Below, piece after piece: positions 53,653-63,950 of a stretch of 64,000 bases of DNA. The DNA is taken from positions 180,087-244,086 of the forward strand of contig NZ_LR027558.1 of the NCBI RefSeq assembly GCF_900605005.1, given 5' to 3'. The stretch comes from Acidipropionibacterium timonense. GTDB lineage: Bacteria; Actinomycetota; Actinomycetes; Propionibacteriales; Propionibacteriaceae. The notes below the pieces were generated by a model, which saw nothing but the letters and a program-made list of their open reading frames with translations, did no database searches and was not told the origin of the DNA. A program made the translations under genes and the position numbers. Every line of letters starts with the position of its first letter. The first letter of the stretch is position 1.

Positions 53653-54540
53653 TCAGGGCACGATCGCGTACTTCGATCCGCGTCCTGCGGCCATGTCCTC
53701 CAGGGAGTCGACGAGCGCCTCGAGCGGCCGTTCCTCACTGACGAGGTCGTGGCCGTCGACGATCCCCGACGACACCAGGTCGACGGCGGTCGCCACGTGC
53801 CTGGGGGTGTGGTGGAAGACGCCCTTGATGAGGTACTCGTGGTAGTGCATGGCGGTCGTGTCCAGCGGGAACGACGCCCCCGCCTTCGTCCCCCCGAACA
53901 TGATCCCGGTGCCGCCCGGGCGCAGGCTCAGCAGGTTCTGCTGCCACACCGGGGCGTACCCGGTGGCCTCGATGCCGACGTCCGCCCCGCGCCCGGCCGG
54001 AGTGCGCGCCGCGACGAGCGCGGCGTTCGACTCCGGCGTCCCGTCGGTGGGCAGCAGCACGGTCTGCTCGGCACCCATCCGGGTGGCCTGGGTGAGCCGC
54101 CACGGCGTCTGGTCGACGGCGATGACGTGGGCACCCCGCGCTGCCGACAGACGCACGAACATGAGCCCGATGGGCCCGGCTCCGTGGACGACGACGGTGT
54201 CGGCGAGCTCGATGCCGGACTCGGCCATGGCGTGGGTGACGCAGGCCAGGGGTTCCAGGGGTGCGGCTGCGGCGAAGTCGACGTGGTCGGGCAGGTGGTA
54301 CGTGTTGCGGGCCGCGATCCGCGCCGGGATGACGAGTTGTTCGGCGAAGGCGCCCCAGAGGAACTCGAGGTTCTCGCAGAGGGATTCGCGTCCGATCCGG
54401 CAGGCCCAACAGTGCCCGCACGGCACGGTGTTGGCCGAGACGACCCGATCTCCCGGGGCGAACTGCGTCACCCCCTCGCCGACCGACTCGACGACCCCGG
54501 CGATCGTGCGGCCGGTGTCGATGACTTGGTGCGCGGCATC
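53653..54540 (-). pseudogene. Zinc-type medium-chain alcohol dehydrogenase lacking its N-terminus
   Basis: About 295 codons encode most of a medium-chain dehydrogenase: SVGEGVTQFAPGDRVVSANT, the structural-zinc cluster CGHCWACRIGRESLCENL, the cofactor-domain VVVHGAGPIGLMFVRLSAAR and ADVGIEATGYAPVWQQ. The first ~70 residues of the family, with the catalytic-zinc Cys (CGxD) and GHE motifs, are missing. The expected GHEF position reads DTGRTI, and in-frame stop TGA occurs at 54559-54561. A shortened product from GTG 54471 is conceivable but could not be a normal enzyme. The break coincides with the left edge of the acquired region. Confidence 0.75.
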
Positions 54541-54639
54541 CTGCCGGTACTGCGGCTGTCACTCGTCCCCTTGGTACCGATGAGGGCATGCCGACTCGAC
54601 GGAGTCAACCCCAAGCTCGATCTGTGAGGGTGCCTCCTT

Positions 54640-54684
54640 CCGGGCCGTGAGCGGGGCTGGGATCCTTGCCCACGGCCCGGTTTT
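54640..54684 (+). terminator. Hairpin with T-run at island edge
   Basis: CCGGGCCGTG (54640-54649) pairs with CACGGCCCGG (54671-54680), followed by TTTT on the plus strand. No plus-strand gene ends here, so it may be a remnant or act on antisense transcription. The 236 bp from 54541 to 54776 contains nothing else recognisable. Confidence 0.45.
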
Positions 54685-54776
54685 CCCGGCAGCGGTGGTA
54701 ATCTCGGCCGCTTAACGGCTCTCGGCGGATACGTCCAGCTGGTCTGGGGCCCGGATCGAAACACCTGAGTGGGAGA

Positions 54777-55671
54777 TCAGCTGAGCTCGTCCCAGCGGGG
54801 GATTGAGTCCTGGGCCCCGGGACGCGTGACGGTGACGGCTGCAGCGTCGGTCGCTGACGCAACGGCCCGCTCGAGGCTCAAACCGCGTCCGAGCTCCGCA
54901 CAGAAAACACCGCAGAAAGTGTCCCCCCGCTGCCGTCGTGTCCACGGCCTCGACCTTCCGTGCAGCCTGACGCACCACTGGTTGCCCAGCCCGGACGATT
55001 ACGCTTCCCTCGGGTCCGAGGGTCATCAACACGGTGACTCCCCCGGAAGCGATCTTCTCGGCAGCCTGCCATGGGTCGTCCAGCCCAGACACCGCCCGCG
55101 CCTCGTGCTCGTTGACGACCAGGATGTCGACCAGGGCCAAGAGGTCCGCCGGCAACACCTGGGCGGGAGCCGCATTCAGAACAAAAGGCACCCCTGGATG
55201 TCGCGCAATCGCGGCCCGACGCACCACCTCCAGAGGGATCTCCAATTGCGAGAGCAGGACATCGGCCGACGCCACCACATCGAGCTGCGTCGTTGACAGC
55301 TCTGACCGGGCCATGTTCGCGCCTGAGACGACAATGATCCAGTTCTCGCCCCGCCCGTCAACCGTGATCAGTGCCAGCCCCGACGGGCCATCCACCCGCT
55401 CCAACCCTTGTACGTCGATCCCGTCGGCCTCGAGCCCGGCCCGCAAGAGTTCCCCCTCCGGATCGGTGCCCACCCACCCCACCATCGAGGTGGTCGCCCT
55501 ACCGGCCCGGGCGGCACCAACGGCCTGGTTGCCTCCCTTACCTCCGGGGCTGCGTACCACCGATTGAGCCAAGAGAGTCTCGCCAGGAACCGGGTGTCTT
55601 CTGACAGTCGTTGTCAGATCCATGTTGATCGAACCGACCACGACGACTCGAGGTTCAGAAGTGTTGGTCAT
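54777..55671 (-). pseudogene. Ribokinase (PfkB family), one-base frameshift in the catalytic motif
   Basis: From ATG 55671 (GGAGGATGGC upstream) the reading frame gives a PfkB sugar kinase: VVVVGSINMDLTTTV, RSPGGKGGNQAVGAARAG and ILVVNEHEARAVSG. The catalytic DTTAAGD is interrupted at a run of six C (plus strand 54923-54928). Removing one base restores DTFCGVFCAELGRG through RPGAQDSIPRWDELS and a stop at 54777. As written, the frame continues with unrelated residues to about 54712. It is either a real inactivating frameshift or a homopolymer sequencing error. Last gene of the MTR-type operon. Confidence 0.85.
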
Positions 55672-55756
55672 GCCATCCTCCGATGGGTGGGGGTGATGGC
55701 AAGGGGTCAGGGCGTTGGGAACCCAACCCCGTCTCGTCACCCCTCTCGATGATGCC

Positions 55757-56173
55757 TCAGCAGACGCCTTTGGTAAGCAGGTAGCAGGCGTAGGGGAGGG
55801 TTTCCCCGGTGCGGAGGGTGAGCATCGCCTCGCGAGCCGGTGCGTAGAAGTCGAGACGCTTGACGCCCTGTTCCCCGATCGGCGAAGTCTCGGCAGCTGT
55901 CCATAGCTCGCGGGCACGCGCAGTGGAGGGGGCCTCCACTCCGTCGTCGGTCAGCATGTGCCGGACGGCCGGGGTTGAGAGTGTGTCGACTGGCCAGACC
56001 GAGAAGACAGCCTGCAGCACCCGTTCGACGCCGCAACTTGGCAGTTCGATGACTCGGTCACAGCGATAAGCCGGGAAGTTCCGGTCGACGACCGCCAAGA
56101 CGTCCCCGTGACCCATGCGCGCAAGTCCCGCCAGCAGTTCAGGTGTCAGCAGCGGATCAATTCCCTTGAGCAT
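55757..56173 (-). CDS. RbsD/FucU-family sugar mutarotase
   Basis: A 138-residue mutarotase-like protein that interconverts pyranose/furanose or alpha/beta sugar anomers. The N-terminus MLKGIDPLLTPELLAGLARM followed by GHGDVLAVVDRNFPAYRCDR holds the catalytic His and Asp, closer to FucU than to RbsD in wording. A conserved Tyr-rich end (ETLPYACYLLTKGVC) closes the fold. It starts one base after the mtnK stop and precedes the ribokinase gene, so it is in the operon. It probably prepares the pentose for the kinases. Confidence 0.88.
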   Translation of the reverse strand: MLKGIDPLLTPELLAGLARMGHGDVLAVVDRNFPAYRCDRVIELPSCGVERVLQAVFSVWPVDTLSTPAVRHMLTDDGVEAPSTARARELWTAAETSPIGEQGVKRLDFYAPAREAMLTLRTGETLPYACYLLTKGVC

Positions 56174-56174
56174 C

Positions 56175-57404
56175 TCACGCCGTCCGGACGGCGAGCAGGA
56201 CTTCGGCTGCCAGCTTGGACAGTGCCTCGGGGGAGCGCTCGACCTCGTGCTGACGCACCAGTCGACGGGCCACCTGTAGGACGCCCCGGGCAGCACCCTC
56301 GCGCAGGTTCTCCGGCAGGGTCTGCACGTCGGTAACCTTCGCGGCCCCGACAATGCGGCGCGACATCTCCGCAGCAGCGAAGAGCCAAGCGTCCGAACGC
56401 CAGGCGAAAAGAAGGTCGTGCAGGAAGTCGTCTCCAAAGACACGCGGGTCACGTCGCTCGGGCCAGCGACGACGGAACTCAGTCTCGAGCCCTTGCCAGA
56501 CCAGCGGAATCTGCTTGAGTAGCCACAGCGCCCGGTCGTCCTCCTTGAGGGCGAAGGCCCGCGAGGAGGCCAAGACGAGGTTAGCCCAGACGGCGCCGAG
56601 GTCGAAGGCTTGGGGGCCGTAGAAGGCGAACTCGGAGTCAAACACCTTGACCGAGTCGGCCTCCGTGTCGGTCGGGTCGGCCTTGCGAACCATCACCGAA
56701 CCCGTGTGCAGGTCGCCGTGCAGCAAGGTCTCGGCCTTGGTGAGGAACATCCACTTGGCCCAGCCCATAGCGCGAAGCATGGCCTCGTCGGCTTGGAAGT
56801 CGGCCACGTCTGGAGCGTTGGCGTCGAGGTAGGAGTTGCGTCCGGCGTCCACCAGCGGCTCGGTGAGCACAAGGTCGTCGGTGATCAGGCAGAGCTGCGG
56901 GTTTAGCGAGCTGGCGGTCGCCTCGGCGAGCTGGTCGCGGTCGAGGGTCAGGGCCGAGGTGCCGAAGGCGCAGGCGCCCATGAAACGCCCGACGGACTCG
57001 GCGACACCGGCGTGCGCCTCGCCCTTGTTGAGGGCACTGCGCCAGACCTCGTGGTCGGACAGATCCTCCATGGCGAAGATGTAGCGGGACGGATCGTAGA
57101 AGAAGACCTTGGGCACCAGGTCGGGGACCAAGGCCCCGTGAGCCTGCAGTGACTCCACCTCGTGGCGGGCACGGTCCGGCGTCATCGGCCAGCCCTCACC
57201 CGTCATCCGGACGTAGGGCAGTGCCTGCTTGACACAGAGGCCGCGACCGTGGGAGTCCTTGACTAGAAAGACCAAGTTGAGGTTGCCGTCGCCGATCTCG
57301 CGGACGGACTCGACTCGGTCGACGTCAACGACACCGGCCACCTCAATCCGAGTGCGGAGGTAGTCGACGATGGTCGCTTCAGTGAGGAATTCGTAGTTAA
57401 CCAT
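56175..57404 (-). CDS. mtnK: S-methyl-5-thioribose kinase
   Basis: A 409-residue kinase of the APH fold that phosphorylates 5-methylthioribose at C1 (EC 2.7.1.100); relatives also accept 5-deoxyribose. Diagnostic stretches are VREIGDGNLNLVFLVKDSHG, VKQALPYVRMTGEGWPMT, the catalytic LLHGDLHTGSVMV and VKVFDSEFAFYGPQAFDLGA. Length matches MtnK. The ATG at 57404 has AAAGGTG upstream. It lies 78 bp after the permease gene. Together with mtnA it gives the first two steps of methylthioribose use. Confidence 0.95.
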   Translation of the reverse strand: MVNYEFLTEATIVDYLRTRIEVAGVVDVDRVESVREIGDGNLNLVFLVKDSHGRGLCVKQALPYVRMTGEGWPMTPDRARHEVESLQAHGALVPDLVPKVFFYDPSRYIFAMEDLSDHEVWRSALNKGEAHAGVAESVGRFMGACAFGTSALTLDRDQLAEATASSLNPQLCLITDDLVLTEPLVDAGRNSYLDANAPDVADFQADEAMLRAMGWAKWMFLTKAETLLHGDLHTGSVMVRKADPTDTEADSVKVFDSEFAFYGPQAFDLGAVWANLVLASSRAFALKEDDRALWLLKQIPLVWQGLETEFRRRWPERRDPRVFGDDFLHDLLFAWRSDAWLFAAAEMSRRIVGAAKVTDVQTLPENLREGAARGVLQVARRLVRQHEVERSPEALSKLAAEVLLAVRTA

Positions 57405-57482
57405 GACCTATTCACCTTTGCTGTTTCAGGGATAGTGCGTCCGATCACCCGGGACGCAGTGCGTGAAGTTGTCGTACGGTAG

Positions 57483-58556
57483 TCAGGTGGCTGGGGTGTA
57501 GCGCACCTTCTTGCGCGAGATGGTGTAGGAGAAGAGCAGGGCCAGCAGCAGGACCAAGCCCTTGGCGGTGTCCTGGTAGAAGTAGGCGAAACCGTCCATC
57601 GTGAGGCCGGTCAGGACAATGCCGACGAGCAGGGCGCCGAGCAGGGTGCCCCAGGCGTTCGGCTTGTTGGCGCCGAGCACAGAGGTGCCAACAAGGGCGA
57701 CGGCGACCGCCTCAAGGAGCGAGGACGCGCCGGCATTCACGTCGCCCTGGCCTATGCGGGAGACCAGGATTAGGCCGCCGATTGAGGCGAAGGTGCCGCA
57801 TAAGACGTAGGCGAGTCCACGGTAGAAGCCGACTTTCACGCCGGCGAGGCGCGCAGCCTCAGGGTTGGCACCGACGGCGTACATGATTCGGCCCCACTTG
57901 GTGCGTGCCAGGAAGAACCAGACGAGGATGGTGAGCACCAGCATCATCACGACGGGGATCGGGACCGGCCCGATGCTCCCGCGGTCGATCTGAAGGAAAC
58001 CGTCGGTGAACTTGCCGGGGGCTTGGGTACCGTCCTTGAGCACCATGCCGGCCGACACGGACTGGCCGTTGACCGGGATGAGCTTGGCGCCCTGAATGAC
58101 GAACATCATGGCCAGCGTCGCCAGCAGGTCGGGGATCTTGCAGATGACGATGAGGAAGGCGTTGAGGAGACCGACCAATACACCGGAGAGGATGACGACG
58201 ACCACGGCAGTGCTGCCGGTCATGTTATAGAAGACCATGGTCATGGCGCCCAACTGGACGGCCAGACCGGCGGTAGAACCGATGGACATGTCCATGCCGC
58301 CGACCACCATCGAGATTGTCATGCCAAGGCCGAGGATAGCGGTGACCGATGCGAACTTCAGCATTGAGAAAAGCGATCCGGAGGTGCGGAACGCGGGCTC
58401 GGTCGCGGCGAAGAAGATAAACAGCGTTACGGTGACTACGACGAAGCCATACTTGACGACGAGGTCCTGCAGTCGACCGGCGTTCGAGGTGGCGTCGCTC
58501 TGTGGCGGCGGGACGGCCACGGCACGCGTGGCTGGTGTGTTCGAGGATTCAGACAC
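57483..58556 (-). CDS. Sugar-type ABC transporter permease (RbsC-like)
   Basis: A 357-residue permease of the ribose/galactoside ABC class (BPD_transp_2) with about ten hydrophobic segments. The EAA-like region is GANPEAARLAGVKVGFYRGL, and VVGGMDMSIGSTAGLAVQLG is typical of RbsC proteins. The GTG at 58556 is chosen because it overlaps the ATPase stop by 8 bp, implying coupled translation. It should form the channel with the ATPase at 58549-60084. Confidence 0.92.
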   Translation of the reverse strand: MSESSNTPATRAVAVPPPQSDATSNAGRLQDLVVKYGFVVVTVTLFIFFAATEPAFRTSGSLFSMLKFASVTAILGLGMTISMVVGGMDMSIGSTAGLAVQLGAMTMVFYNMTGSTAVVVVILSGVLVGLLNAFLIVICKIPDLLATLAMMFVIQGAKLIPVNGQSVSAGMVLKDGTQAPGKFTDGFLQIDRGSIGPVPIPVVMMLVLTILVWFFLARTKWGRIMYAVGANPEAARLAGVKVGFYRGLAYVLCGTFASIGGLILVSRIGQGDVNAGASSLLEAVAVALVGTSVLGANKPNAWGTLLGALLVGIVLTGLTMDGFAYFYQDTAKGLVLLLALLFSYTISRKKVRYTPAT

Positions 58557-60084
58557 TTTCGGGGACCTCCGACATGCTCCGGACAATTTCACCGTGGCTG
58601 GTTTGGGTGGTGTAGGCGTCGAGGGTCACCTGGCCCTCGACGAGGACGATGACGCGGTCCGCGACTTCGCGGATCTCGTCGACGTCGCTGGACAGGACGA
58701 TGACGCAGGCTCCCCGCTCGGCGCACTCGCGTGCCTTCGCCGACAACACGCGTCGGGCACCGATGTCGACGCCGCGGAATGGCTCATCGAGCAGGAGGAC
58801 CTTCGGGTCGGCCTGCATCCAGCGCCCGACCACAGCCTTCTGCTGGTTGCCGCCCGACAGCGAGTCGACGCTCTGCTCGGGTCCGGTGGCGACTACTGCG
58901 AATTCGTCTATGACCCTCTGGGCGCGCTTGCGCTCTAGCGGGTGGCGGATGACGCTCATCGGGCTGTCCTTACCAATGAACGGGAGGCTGATCGTGCGGG
59001 CGAGCGACCACCCGGGGAACATGGCCTCCTGCGCGCGATCCTCTGGCATTAGGTAGACACCGTGACGGACGGCATCGCTGGTATGCCTTGGCGCGAAAGG
59101 CTTACCGTCGAGTTCCATGGTGCCGGCTAACAGCTTGTCCGCACCGAAGCAGGCGCGTGCGAGCTCAGACTTCCCGGCGCCGACGAGTCCCACGATGCCG
59201 GTCACCTCACCGCGTCGAAGGTCCAAGTCAAATGGCTGGGCGCGCTTGAGCAGTTGCACGCCGCGCAGGCTCAAGGCTACGGACTCGCCTCGTCGCTCCT
59301 CGATGGCCGCGGCGTCGGCAAGTACTGAGTTTCCGAGCATCGACCGGATCGCCTCTTGCAGGTCCAGCGGCTTGGTCTGGCGGTCGAGGATCTGCCCGTC
59401 GCGCAGGACCAGCAGCTCGTCGGCGAGGTTCTTGATCTCGCTCATGTGGTGGCTGACATAGAGGATGGCAACGCCTTGGTCGCGCAGGTGGCGGATGACG
59501 TCAAACAGCCGGTTGGCCTCGGCCTGGGAGAGGGTGGAGGTAGGCTCATCCAGCACGAGCACCTTCGGACGGTGGCTCAGGGCACGGGCGAGCAGGACCA
59601 GCTGGCCGTCGGCGATTCCGAGGTCGAACGCGTCAGACCTGAGCTTCGAGTCGCTCCAGTCGAGGTCGAGAGTTGAGGCGACCTCCCGCGCCTTGGGCAG
59701 CATTGAGCGGACCGAGGCCACGCGGGGGATATCACTGCGCAGGATCTCCTCGAATAACAGGTTCTCTGCGACGGTGAGGCCGGGTACTAAGTTCTCGTCG
59801 ATGCGCTGGTGAACGGTCTGGATTCCGTGAGCGGCGGCGTCGTTGGGCGTGACGATCTCGACCGGACGGCCGGCGACCTCGATTGTTCCGTTGGTGCGGG
59901 AGTAGACGCCCGCGAGGATCTTGATGAGGGTCGATTTGCCGGCGCCGTTGGCGCCCAGCAGCGCCGTGATGCGCCCGGGGCGCAGGGTGAGGGAGACGCC
60001 CTTGAGAACGCGGTTCGCTCCAAAGGACATGGTAATGTCCTTGAGCGCGAGGGCAGGGATCTCGTTTTCCATCGTCTCGGTCAT
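58549..60084 (-). CDS. Sugar-type ABC transporter ATPase, duplicated (RbsA-like)
   Basis: A 511-residue protein with two nucleotide-binding domains. The first has Walker A LLGANGAGKSTLIKILAG, a DGQLVLLARALS signature region and VLVLDEPTSTLSQAEANRL. The second has GLVGAGKSELARACFG, signature LSGGNQQKAVVGRWMQADPK and VLLLDEPFRGVDIGARR. The degenerate P-loop of domain 2 is normal for this class. The ATG at 60084 gives MTETMENEIPALAL. The gene lies 62 bp after the binding-protein gene, behind a hairpin. Confidence 0.95.
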   Translation of the reverse strand: MTETMENEIPALALKDITMSFGANRVLKGVSLTLRPGRITALLGANGAGKSTLIKILAGVYSRTNGTIEVAGRPVEIVTPNDAAAHGIQTVHQRIDENLVPGLTVAENLLFEEILRSDIPRVASVRSMLPKAREVASTLDLDWSDSKLRSDAFDLGIADGQLVLLARALSHRPKVLVLDEPTSTLSQAEANRLFDVIRHLRDQGVAILYVSHHMSEIKNLADELLVLRDGQILDRQTKPLDLQEAIRSMLGNSVLADAAAIEERRGESVALSLRGVQLLKRAQPFDLDLRRGEVTGIVGLVGAGKSELARACFGADKLLAGTMELDGKPFAPRHTSDAVRHGVYLMPEDRAQEAMFPGWSLARTISLPFIGKDSPMSVIRHPLERKRAQRVIDEFAVVATGPEQSVDSLSGGNQQKAVVGRWMQADPKVLLLDEPFRGVDIGARRVLSAKARECAERGACVIVLSSDVDEIREVADRVIVLVEGQVTLDAYTTQTSHGEIVRSMSEVPESV

Positions 60085-60104
60085 GGGTACTCCTACGAGG
60101 TGGT

Positions 60105-60139
60105 GCCCCGGGGGCGGCATCGGCCTCCCCCCGGGGGGC
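60105..60139 (-). terminator. Intercistronic hairpin after the binding-protein gene
   Basis: GCCCCGGGGG (60105-60114) pairs with CCCCCGGGGGGC (60128-60139). Such stems after periplasmic-type binding-protein genes usually stabilise the upstream message and lower expression of the following transporter genes. Confidence 0.6.
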
Positions 60140-60146
60140 GGGACGA

Positions 60147-61259
60147 TCAGAAGGTCACCTTCGGTATCCAATCGGCGCTGGACGTGTCGGAGATGTTGAG
60201 CGCGGGCTCGGCCTTGCGCAGGTCGTCCATGTTCTTGATGCCTCTTGCCTTGAGCATCTCGGCGGTGACCAGGATCGGCGGGAACTCCACGTTCTTGGTC
60301 GTCAGCTGGCCCGCCATGTCAAGGGCCAGCGTGCGAGTGACCGCAGCGCCAATCGCGTTCGGGTCGGTGGCGCCGGTGGCCTTCCACGGGCTGCCGTTAG
60401 CAGTCATGAGTTCGATGTCCGCAGTGGAGATGTCAGCGCCGTAGACCGAGACCTTGCCTTTTCGGTTGGGGTTCTGCTCGAGCGCGGACAGCGTGGCCTT
60501 GGTCAGCTCGTCATAGGGCGCGTAAATCGCGGTGACATCGGAGTTGGCCTTGAGAGCGTTGTCGACCATCGGCGCGGTGTCCGTGGCAGTAGAGGCTGTG
60601 TACTTGCCCGTCTTGAACTTCTCGGTCCAGTTGTTGGCCTTCTTGGCCGACTGCCAAACGGCGTCGCGGCGGTCGAGCGGGGCGATGCCGGCGACGTTCA
60701 CGTAGCCCACGTTCTGGTTCTTGCCGACGTCCTTGAGCATCTGGGCGAGCACCAATCCCGCCATCTTGGAGTCGGACTGCTGTGTCTGGACTGCACGCGG
60801 GGCGCACTTCTGGATCTCGACGTCGTAGATGACGACCTTGATGCCTTTGTCGAGCGCCTTGTTGACGCCGGGGCACAGGGTGTCGGCGAAGCCGTGGCGT
60901 ACGATGATGCCGGTGGCGCCGGAGGCGATGGCCTGGTCGAGCTGCGAGGCTTGGGTGGCATTGTCGCCTTGGGCGTCGTAGACGTCGAGCTTCATGCCCA
61001 GTGCCTCGGCCTGCTTCTTGGTGCCGTTGAGGTACTGCTGGAAGTAGTCGCCCTGGCCGGTCTGCTGCACGATGGCCACGTGCACGTTGCCCTTACTGAA
61101 GGGCGTCGGCATCGGCTTGCTGGGCGTGGAGACGGCGGCCGACGGTTGGTTGGCCGCGGCGGCCGAGCCGCTGGTGCCGCTCGAGTTGCCGCCCTGGCTG
61201 CACGCGCTGGCCGCGAGGGTGAGTGCGGCGAGGGCGACTGCGGTGATCTTCTTGGACAT
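60147..61259 (-). CDS. Sugar-binding lipoprotein of the ABC transporter
   Basis: A 370-residue substrate-binding protein (Peripla_BP_4 type, RbsB-like). Lipobox LAASAC (C20) anchors it, followed by a Ser/Ala linker. The ligand-binding fold includes VHVAIVQQTGQGDYFQQYLN, SQLDQAIASGATGIIVRH, YDVEIQKCAPRAVQTQQSDS and NSDVTAIYAPYDELTKA. Domain hinge strands are intact. It is the second gene after mtnA, so methylthioribose or a related 5-modified pentose is the likely ligand. This is an inference from operon content. Confidence 0.9.
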   Translation of the reverse strand: MSKKITAVALAALTLAASACSQGGNSSGTSGSAAAANQPSAAVSTPSKPMPTPFSKGNVHVAIVQQTGQGDYFQQYLNGTKKQAEALGMKLDVYDAQGDNATQASQLDQAIASGATGIIVRHGFADTLCPGVNKALDKGIKVVIYDVEIQKCAPRAVQTQQSDSKMAGLVLAQMLKDVGKNQNVGYVNVAGIAPLDRRDAVWQSAKKANNWTEKFKTGKYTASTATDTAPMVDNALKANSDVTAIYAPYDELTKATLSALEQNPNRKGKVSVYGADISTADIELMTANGSPWKATGATDPNAIGAAVTRTLALDMAGQLTTKNVEFPPILVTAEMLKARGIKNMDDLRKAEPALNISDTSSADWIPKVTF

Positions 61260-61301
61260 TCCTTGCTCCTTTACAAGAAACCCGTGGGCTGTCGCCCAGT
61301 G

Positions 61302-62339
<1,038 letters not shown>

Positions 62340-62556
62340 GTCACTCCTTTGAACAAGGTTGTCCGACCTCTCGCTACAAGAGTATTGGTATCTCGATTGC
62401 GATGTCAATCACCCGCCGAGACTTGCACAGCGCCCCACGTGGCCCCATGTGGCAGGCAGGGCCCGTGGCTCACATGGTGTCCCCGGGAAATGGGTGCGGC
62501 AGGCACGATGGGGTGTAAGTGGACGGGAGCTGTCGTTGGGTTCTCGAGTTGAGGTG

Positions 62557-62685
62557 ATGAAGAAGCGAGTCACGGCGTACTGGACTGCGTCGAAGAAGGA
62601 CACGGGCTGGACCCTGGACCTGATGGTCGAGGTGACGGGCTAGAGCCAGGGCCAGTCCCGCCAACAACTGCGGGCCCGGCTGGCC
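62557..62685 (+). pseudogene. Possible HicB-like antitoxin remnant cut by the IS element
   Basis: From ATG 62557 a frame reads MKKRVTAYWTASKKDTGWTL then DLMVEVTG and a TAG at 62641-62643. It resumes as SQGQSRQQLRARLA up to the IS left end at 62686, whose first bases TGA create a stop. The pattern W-x-L-x(2)-E-x(2)-G followed by SQ-rich helix resembles the start of HicB-type antitoxins. The evidence is weak. The rest of the 62340-62685 gap shows no gene and probably contains the mtnA promoter. Confidence 0.3.
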
Positions 62686-62707
62686 TGAATCGGCCCGGGT
62701 TTCGTTC

Positions 62708-63634
62708 CTATCGGTTTCCCTGTCCGGCGGTCGCCGGGAGGCCTGATTCGAGGTCAGCGTAGTACGCGTCCTCGATCTCGATCGGGGTGCGCATGCCGAG
62801 TTCGCCGTGCAGGCGTTGATGGTTCCACCACCACACCCATTCGAGCGTCGCGAGCTCGACCTGCTCGACGGTCCTCCAGGGGCCGCGCTGGCGGATCAGC
62901 TCGGTCTTGTAGAGGTTGTTGACCGCCTCGGCGAGGGCGTTGTCATACGAGTCCCCGACGGTTCCCGTCGAGGGTGTTGCGCCAAGCTCGACGACCCGGT
63001 CGGTGTAGACCATCGACATGTAGTTCGAGCCGTGATCGGCGTGATGGATCAGCCCGTCCAGCGGGCCGTCCGCGCCCCAGGCGGCCATGTCCAGCACTTG
63101 CAGCGGCAGCACCTCCGCGCGCAGCGTCGCCGCGACGTTCCAGCCCACGATCCGACGTGAATAGACGTCGGTGACGAACGCGACGTATGCGAAGCCCGCC
63201 CAGGTGGCCACATACGTGATGTCTGCAACCCAGAGTCGGCGCGGCGCGTCCGCAGGGAACCGCCGCTGGACGAGGTCCCGCGGTAGGGCCTGCGCCTTGT
63301 CCGGCCTGGTCGTGAACACCTTCTTCGACTTGCGAACCCCACGCACTCCCGCGAGGCGCATGAGGCGCTCGGTCTGGTCGCGGCCGATGCCCCACCCCTG
63401 CCGTTTCAGGAGAGCATGCATCTTCCGCCGCCCGTAGACGCCGTAGTTCTGCGCATGCAGCCTGGCGACCTCGGGCACCAGCAGCTCGTCGCGCAGCTGC
63501 CGGGCGGAGGCTACGCGGGTCTTCGCGGCGCGATACCCGCGGGACGTGATGAATCCCTGCACTGCCGGGCGCAGCGTCCGGCAGATGAGCTCGACCCCGA
63601 ACCGCTCTCGATACTCGTCGATGAAGCGGATCAT
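62708..63634 (-). CDS. IS3-family transposase OrfB (DDE integrase core)
   Basis: A 308-residue transposase catalytic protein. An HTH_21-like N-terminal region (YGVYGRRKMHALLKRQGWGI) precedes the DDE core: first Asp in RRLWVADITYVATWAGFAYV, second Asp in IHHADHGSNYMSMVYTDRV, Glu in YDNALAEAVNNLYKTELI. The C-terminal WWWNHQRLHGELGMRTPIEI is standard. In IS3 elements it is normally made as an OrfAB fusion by frameshifting; here OrfA is separately damaged. It ends inside the left inverted repeat. Confidence 0.93.
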   Translation of the reverse strand: MIRFIDEYRERFGVELICRTLRPAVQGFITSRGYRAAKTRVASARQLRDELLVPEVARLHAQNYGVYGRRKMHALLKRQGWGIGRDQTERLMRLAGVRGVRKSKKVFTTRPDKAQALPRDLVQRRFPADAPRRLWVADITYVATWAGFAYVAFVTDVYSRRIVGWNVAATLRAEVLPLQVLDMAAWGADGPLDGLIHHADHGSNYMSMVYTDRVVELGATPSTGTVGDSYDNALAEAVNNLYKTELIRQRGPWRTVEQVELATLEWVWWWNHQRLHGELGMRTPIEIEDAYYADLESGLPATAGQGNR

Positions 63635-63639
63635 CCCGG

Positions 63640-63950
63640 TCAGGGCCGGTCGAGCTCCTTCGCGACAAACACGCTCGCAGCCTTGAGGATCTCATTCGCC
63701 TTTCGCAGCTCGGCCACCTCGCGGCGCAGGCGCTTGTTCTCCTCAGCGACATCGCTCGGGACACCGGGCTTCGCGCCGGCGTCGACCTCGCGCGGCGATG
63801 CCACACCCGCAGCGTCTCCGCGCTCATGCCGAGGAGCCCCGCAACATGCCGCACGGCGGACATCAGATTCGAGTGCTCACCAGAGGCCTTGGCCTCATCG
63901 AGCATCCGCAGCGCGCGCTCGCGCATCTCGGGAGAGTACTTCTGGTTCAT
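63640..63950 (-). pseudogene. IS3-family OrfA, frameshifted
   Basis: From ATG 63950 the frame reads NQKYSPEMRERALRMLDEAK, then a helix-turn-helix up to [13 protein letters not shown]. One base appears missing near 63788-63796. In the next frame the normal continuation [20 protein letters not shown] to [19 protein letters not shown] and a stop at 63640 is present. The lesion is far from the usual OrfA/OrfB slippage site, so OrfA is probably non-functional. Confidence 0.75.

Noticed and set aside
54468..54764. Missing N-terminus of the truncated alcohol dehydrogenase in another frame
   Set aside because: I looked for the GHE and CGxD motifs in all frames upstream of 54540 and found none; the sequence there is unrelated.
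55671..55917. Upstream extension of the ribokinase frame to 55917
   Set aside because: The extra codons are Arg/Ser-rich and lie over the mutarotase gene; the ATG at 55671 has a good ribosome site and the usual kinase start.
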